Part shown: piece after piece, positions 61,991 to 64,000 of the stretch
How positions within the stretch are numbered: position 1 is the stretch's first letter
Layout: each line of letters starts with the position of its first letter
Origin: Triticum aestivum
Taxonomy: Eukaryota; Streptophyta; Magnoliopsida; Poales; Poaceae
Assembly (NCBI RefSeq): GCF_018294505.1
Contig: NC_057801.1
Span: 198,280,538 to 198,344,537, forward strand
Length of the DNA: 64,000 bases
Reading direction: 5' to 3'
Program-made: the position numbers and the translations under genes
The notes under the pieces: model-generated
What the model saw: only the letters and a program-made list of their open reading frames with translations
Told to the model about the DNA's origin: nothing
The model's database searches: none

Positions 61991-64000
61991 ATGGCTTCTT
62001 CAATCAACAACAATGCCGTCCAGGGTGAGACTTTTCTCCCCGGACAGATCTTCGTATTCGGCGGCTTCGCACTGCGGGCCAATTCACTTGGCCATCTGGA
62101 GCAGATCGAAAGCTACGCCCCTGGCCATCAGGTCAGATTTGGAAGCCTAAACTTCACGGCGGATATCCGCGGAGACTTGATCTTCAATGGATCCAAGCTG
62201 CAGCCGAGCGTGCCGCACTGTCACGATGGGTATGATCTTGCTCTGCCGCCGGACAGTACTTTGGAGGCCGCACACGAATCCGCTCCGACACATAATTCGG
62301 AGCCAATCGCGCAGATCGAGGATGGGTGGCTGGACACCGCCTCGGGAGCTGCAACTTCCACGGCGATGGAGCCGAACACTGACCTCGTCCCTTATAAAGC
62401 TCGTGACTCCGAGGTGCCAGACTCCCTGCCGGACTCCGAACCTCCTGCGCCCCTGCCAATCGAATCCGATTGGGCGCCGATCATGGAGTTCACCGCTGCG
62501 GACATCTTTCAGCAGTCACCCTTTGGCGACATCCTAAATTCGCTAAAGTATCTCTCGCTATCCGGAGAGCCCTGGCCGAACTACGGCCAGGATGGTTGGG
62601 ATGCGGACGACGAAGAAATTCAAAGCCCACCCACCACCCACTTTGTAGCCACTGTCGATGATCTAACCGACATGCTAGAATACGACTCCGAAGACATCGA
62701 CGGTATGGACGACGATGCCGGAGACGATCAAGAACCAGCGCTCGCCGGACACTGGAAGGCCACCCCTACCCATGGTGTATATATGGTGGACACCCCAAAA
62801 GGAAGCGATAACGAGGACCAACGGGGCGCGGCAAAGGATAATCCCACCGACAAACAACCAAAACGGCGACGCAGACGCCACCCTAAGTCCCGCCTTGACA
62901 AAAACAGCGTTCCTAATGACCCAGCAATAGAGCAGGGCAAACCAGTGGACGACGAACATGCAACCAAGCAACCGTCCGAACAGGACGAATCGGATAATCA
63001 ATCCATGCCCGGCAAAACCAACAGTCCAGACGACCTCACGCCGGACACACCACCAGAGCATAAGAACCTTCACAAAAGACTCGTCACCACTGCAAGAAGT
63101 CTAAAGAAGGAAAAACGGAAGCTCAAAACAGTGGAAGAAATACTCAGAATGAGGTGGAGCAAAGTGCTCAAAACCGCAGACAAATACGGCAATGGCCATC
63201 AATCAAAGAGCTACCCGAAGCGCAAGCTGCTGCCAGAATTTGACAAGGAAGCCATAGAGCCACCACAGTCAAAAAATAAAGAAGTCGCCTGGCCGGATAG
63301 ACGACCAGATGACAGGCCAAAAGCGACAAGCAGCGTCGCGCACAAGCCGACTCATGATCCTCGGAAAACAAATGGCCCGGTCAGGTCCATTTACGGGCCA
63401 AAAAAGAGGGCCCCAGGAAGCAACACAACACGCCAAGTGTTCGAAGACAGCGGCACACCGAAATACAGGGGCGCCGCACACCCACTATGTTTCACCAATG
63501 AGGTGCTGGATCATGAATTTCCAGCAGGGTTTAAACCCATAAACATAGAGGCTTACGACGGAATAACAGACCCTGGAGTCTGGATAGAGGATTATATACT
63601 ACACATACACATGGCTAGAGGAGATGATCTCCACGCCATAAAATATCTACCCCTCAAGCTCAAAGGGCTAGCTCGGCATTGGCTCAAAAGCCTCCCAGAA
63701 AACACTGTTGGAAGTTGGGAAGAGCTCGAGGACGCGTTTAGAGCAAATTTTCAAGGGACTTATGTCCGCCCTCCGGATGCAGACGATCTAAGTCATATAA
63801 CTCAACAGCCCGGAGAGTCAGCGCGCAAATTCTGGAACAGGTTCCTTACCAAAAAGAACCAAATAGTCGACTGTCCGGACGCTGAATCCTTAGCAGCTTT
63901 TAAACACAACATCCGAGATGAATGGCTCGCCAGACACCTCGGCCAAGAGAAGCCGAGGACAATGGCCGCACTAACAAGCCTCATGACCCGCTTTTGCACG
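61991..64000 (+). CDS. gypsy C copy 2 gag, open to window edge
   Basis: ATG 61991 (MASSINNNAVQ) opens a frame of 670 codons with no stop to the right edge. N-terminal QIFVFGGFALRANSLGHLEQ, acidic Asp/Glu-rich centre, a Lys/Arg-rich patch (KQPKRRRRRHPKSR near 62860), then the gag core (AYDGITDPGVWIEDYILHIH, ARHWLKSLPENTVGSWEELE, FRANFQGTYVRPPDADDL, ARKFWNRFLTKKNQIV). It forms the particle shell in active elements. The positions of the first three stops in copy 1 are sense codons here. Confidence 0.9.
   Translation, partial: MASSINNNAVQGETFLPGQIFVFGGFALRANSLGHLEQIESYAPGHQVRFGSLNFTADIRGDLIFNGSKLQPSVPHCHDGYDLALPPDSTLEAAHESAPTHNSEPIAQIEDGWLDTASGAATSTAMEPNTDLVPYKARDSEVPDSLPDSEPPAPLPIESDWAPIMEFTAADIFQQSPFGDILNSLKYLSLSGEPWPNYGQDGWDADDEEIQSPPTTHFVATVDDLTDMLEYDSEDIDGMDDDAGDDQEPALAGHWKATPTHGVYMVDTPKGSDNEDQRGAAKDNPTDKQPKRRRRRHPKSRLDKNSVPNDPAIEQGKPVDDEHATKQPSEQDESDNQSMPGKTNSPDDLTPDTPPEHKNLHKRLVTTARSLKKEKRKLKTVEEILRMRWSKVLKTADKYGNGHQSKSYPKRKLLPEFDKEAIEPPQSKNKEVAWPDRRPDDRPKATSSVAHKPTHDPRKTNGPVRSIYGPKKRAPGSNTTRQVFEDSGTPKYRGAAHPLCFTNEVLDHEFPAGFKPINIEAYDGITDPGVWIEDYILHIHMARGDDLHAIKYLPLKLKGLARHWLKSLPENTVGSWEELEDAFRANFQGTYVRPPDADDLSHITQQPGESARKFWNRFLTKKNQIVDCPDAESLAAFKHNIRDEWLARHLGQEKPRTMAALTSLMTRFCT

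Larger units (their letters stand above)
61462..64000 (+). mobile_element. gypsy C copy 2 (continues past right edge)
   Basis: 5' LTR (61462-61943), leader and gag identical in layout to copy 1 at 44990. Inserted into the Angela-type gag. No damage is visible in the coding part present, unlike copy 1. Confidence 0.9.

Overview
The window is repeat-dense plant nuclear DNA, almost certainly from a Triticeae grass (wheat, Aegilops, barley or a relative). The evidence is a reverse-oriented LTR of the Angela/BARE/WIS copia type, an Athila-type LTR element with the Triticeae-style TGATACGTCTCC terminus, an Au-type SINE, Stowaway, Tourist-like and hAT MITEs, and CACTA transposons with long subterminal repeats. 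I see no intact host gene, no rRNA or tRNA gene and no CRISPR array. Family names are from memory of motifs; no database was searched.

Left part (1-14062). A Ty3/Gypsy element (gypsy A) enters from the left edge: decayed pol on the + strand, a four-exon gene on the opposite strand carrying a 'putative gypsy type transposon' (Transposase_28) region, then its 3' LTR (9009-9908). It sits in a piece of another LTR (LTR-B type, 9909-10033), which itself sits in a CACTA element (10034-14062). The CACTA element has a decayed ORF2 (DUF8039-like and Ulp1-like parts), a small viroplasmin-fold ORF with a C-terminal membrane segment, and the terminus CTAGTAGTG.

Middle (14063-35100). MITE-like sequence and weakly structured DNA come first. 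A minus-strand L1-type LINE follows, split into 17031-18092 and 26333-about 31410 by an Athila-type element (18098-26327) with two LTRs and a perfect TTGTC target duplication. That element has gag and protease remains but no polymerase or integrase. The flanking DNA holds a degenerate repeated motif and a second, 5'-truncated LINE tail. A head-to-head pair of related, broken gene fragments lies at 33390-35090.

Right of centre (35300-44989). The right part of a CACTA-like element (ends at 39574) has an 81-bp tandem array and is inserted in the reverse transcriptase of a minus-strand copia element with a very short 153-bp LTR (43102-43254). A LINE scrap and a repetitive hypothetical ORF follow.

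Right part (44990-64000) is a five-level nest. Gypsy C copy 1 (5' LTR, gag, protease, no polymerase, antisense ORFs) is cut by an LTR-B element (50494-51490). That is cut by an Angela-like copia in reverse (LTR 51491-53236). The copia is cut by a Helitron (56012-60184, carrying a SINE with a MITE inside it, a Tourist-like element and a Stowaway) and by gypsy C copy 2 (61462 to the right edge), whose gag frame is fully open. The nesting gives a relative time order: copy 1 is old and broken, copy 2 of the same family is young and intact.
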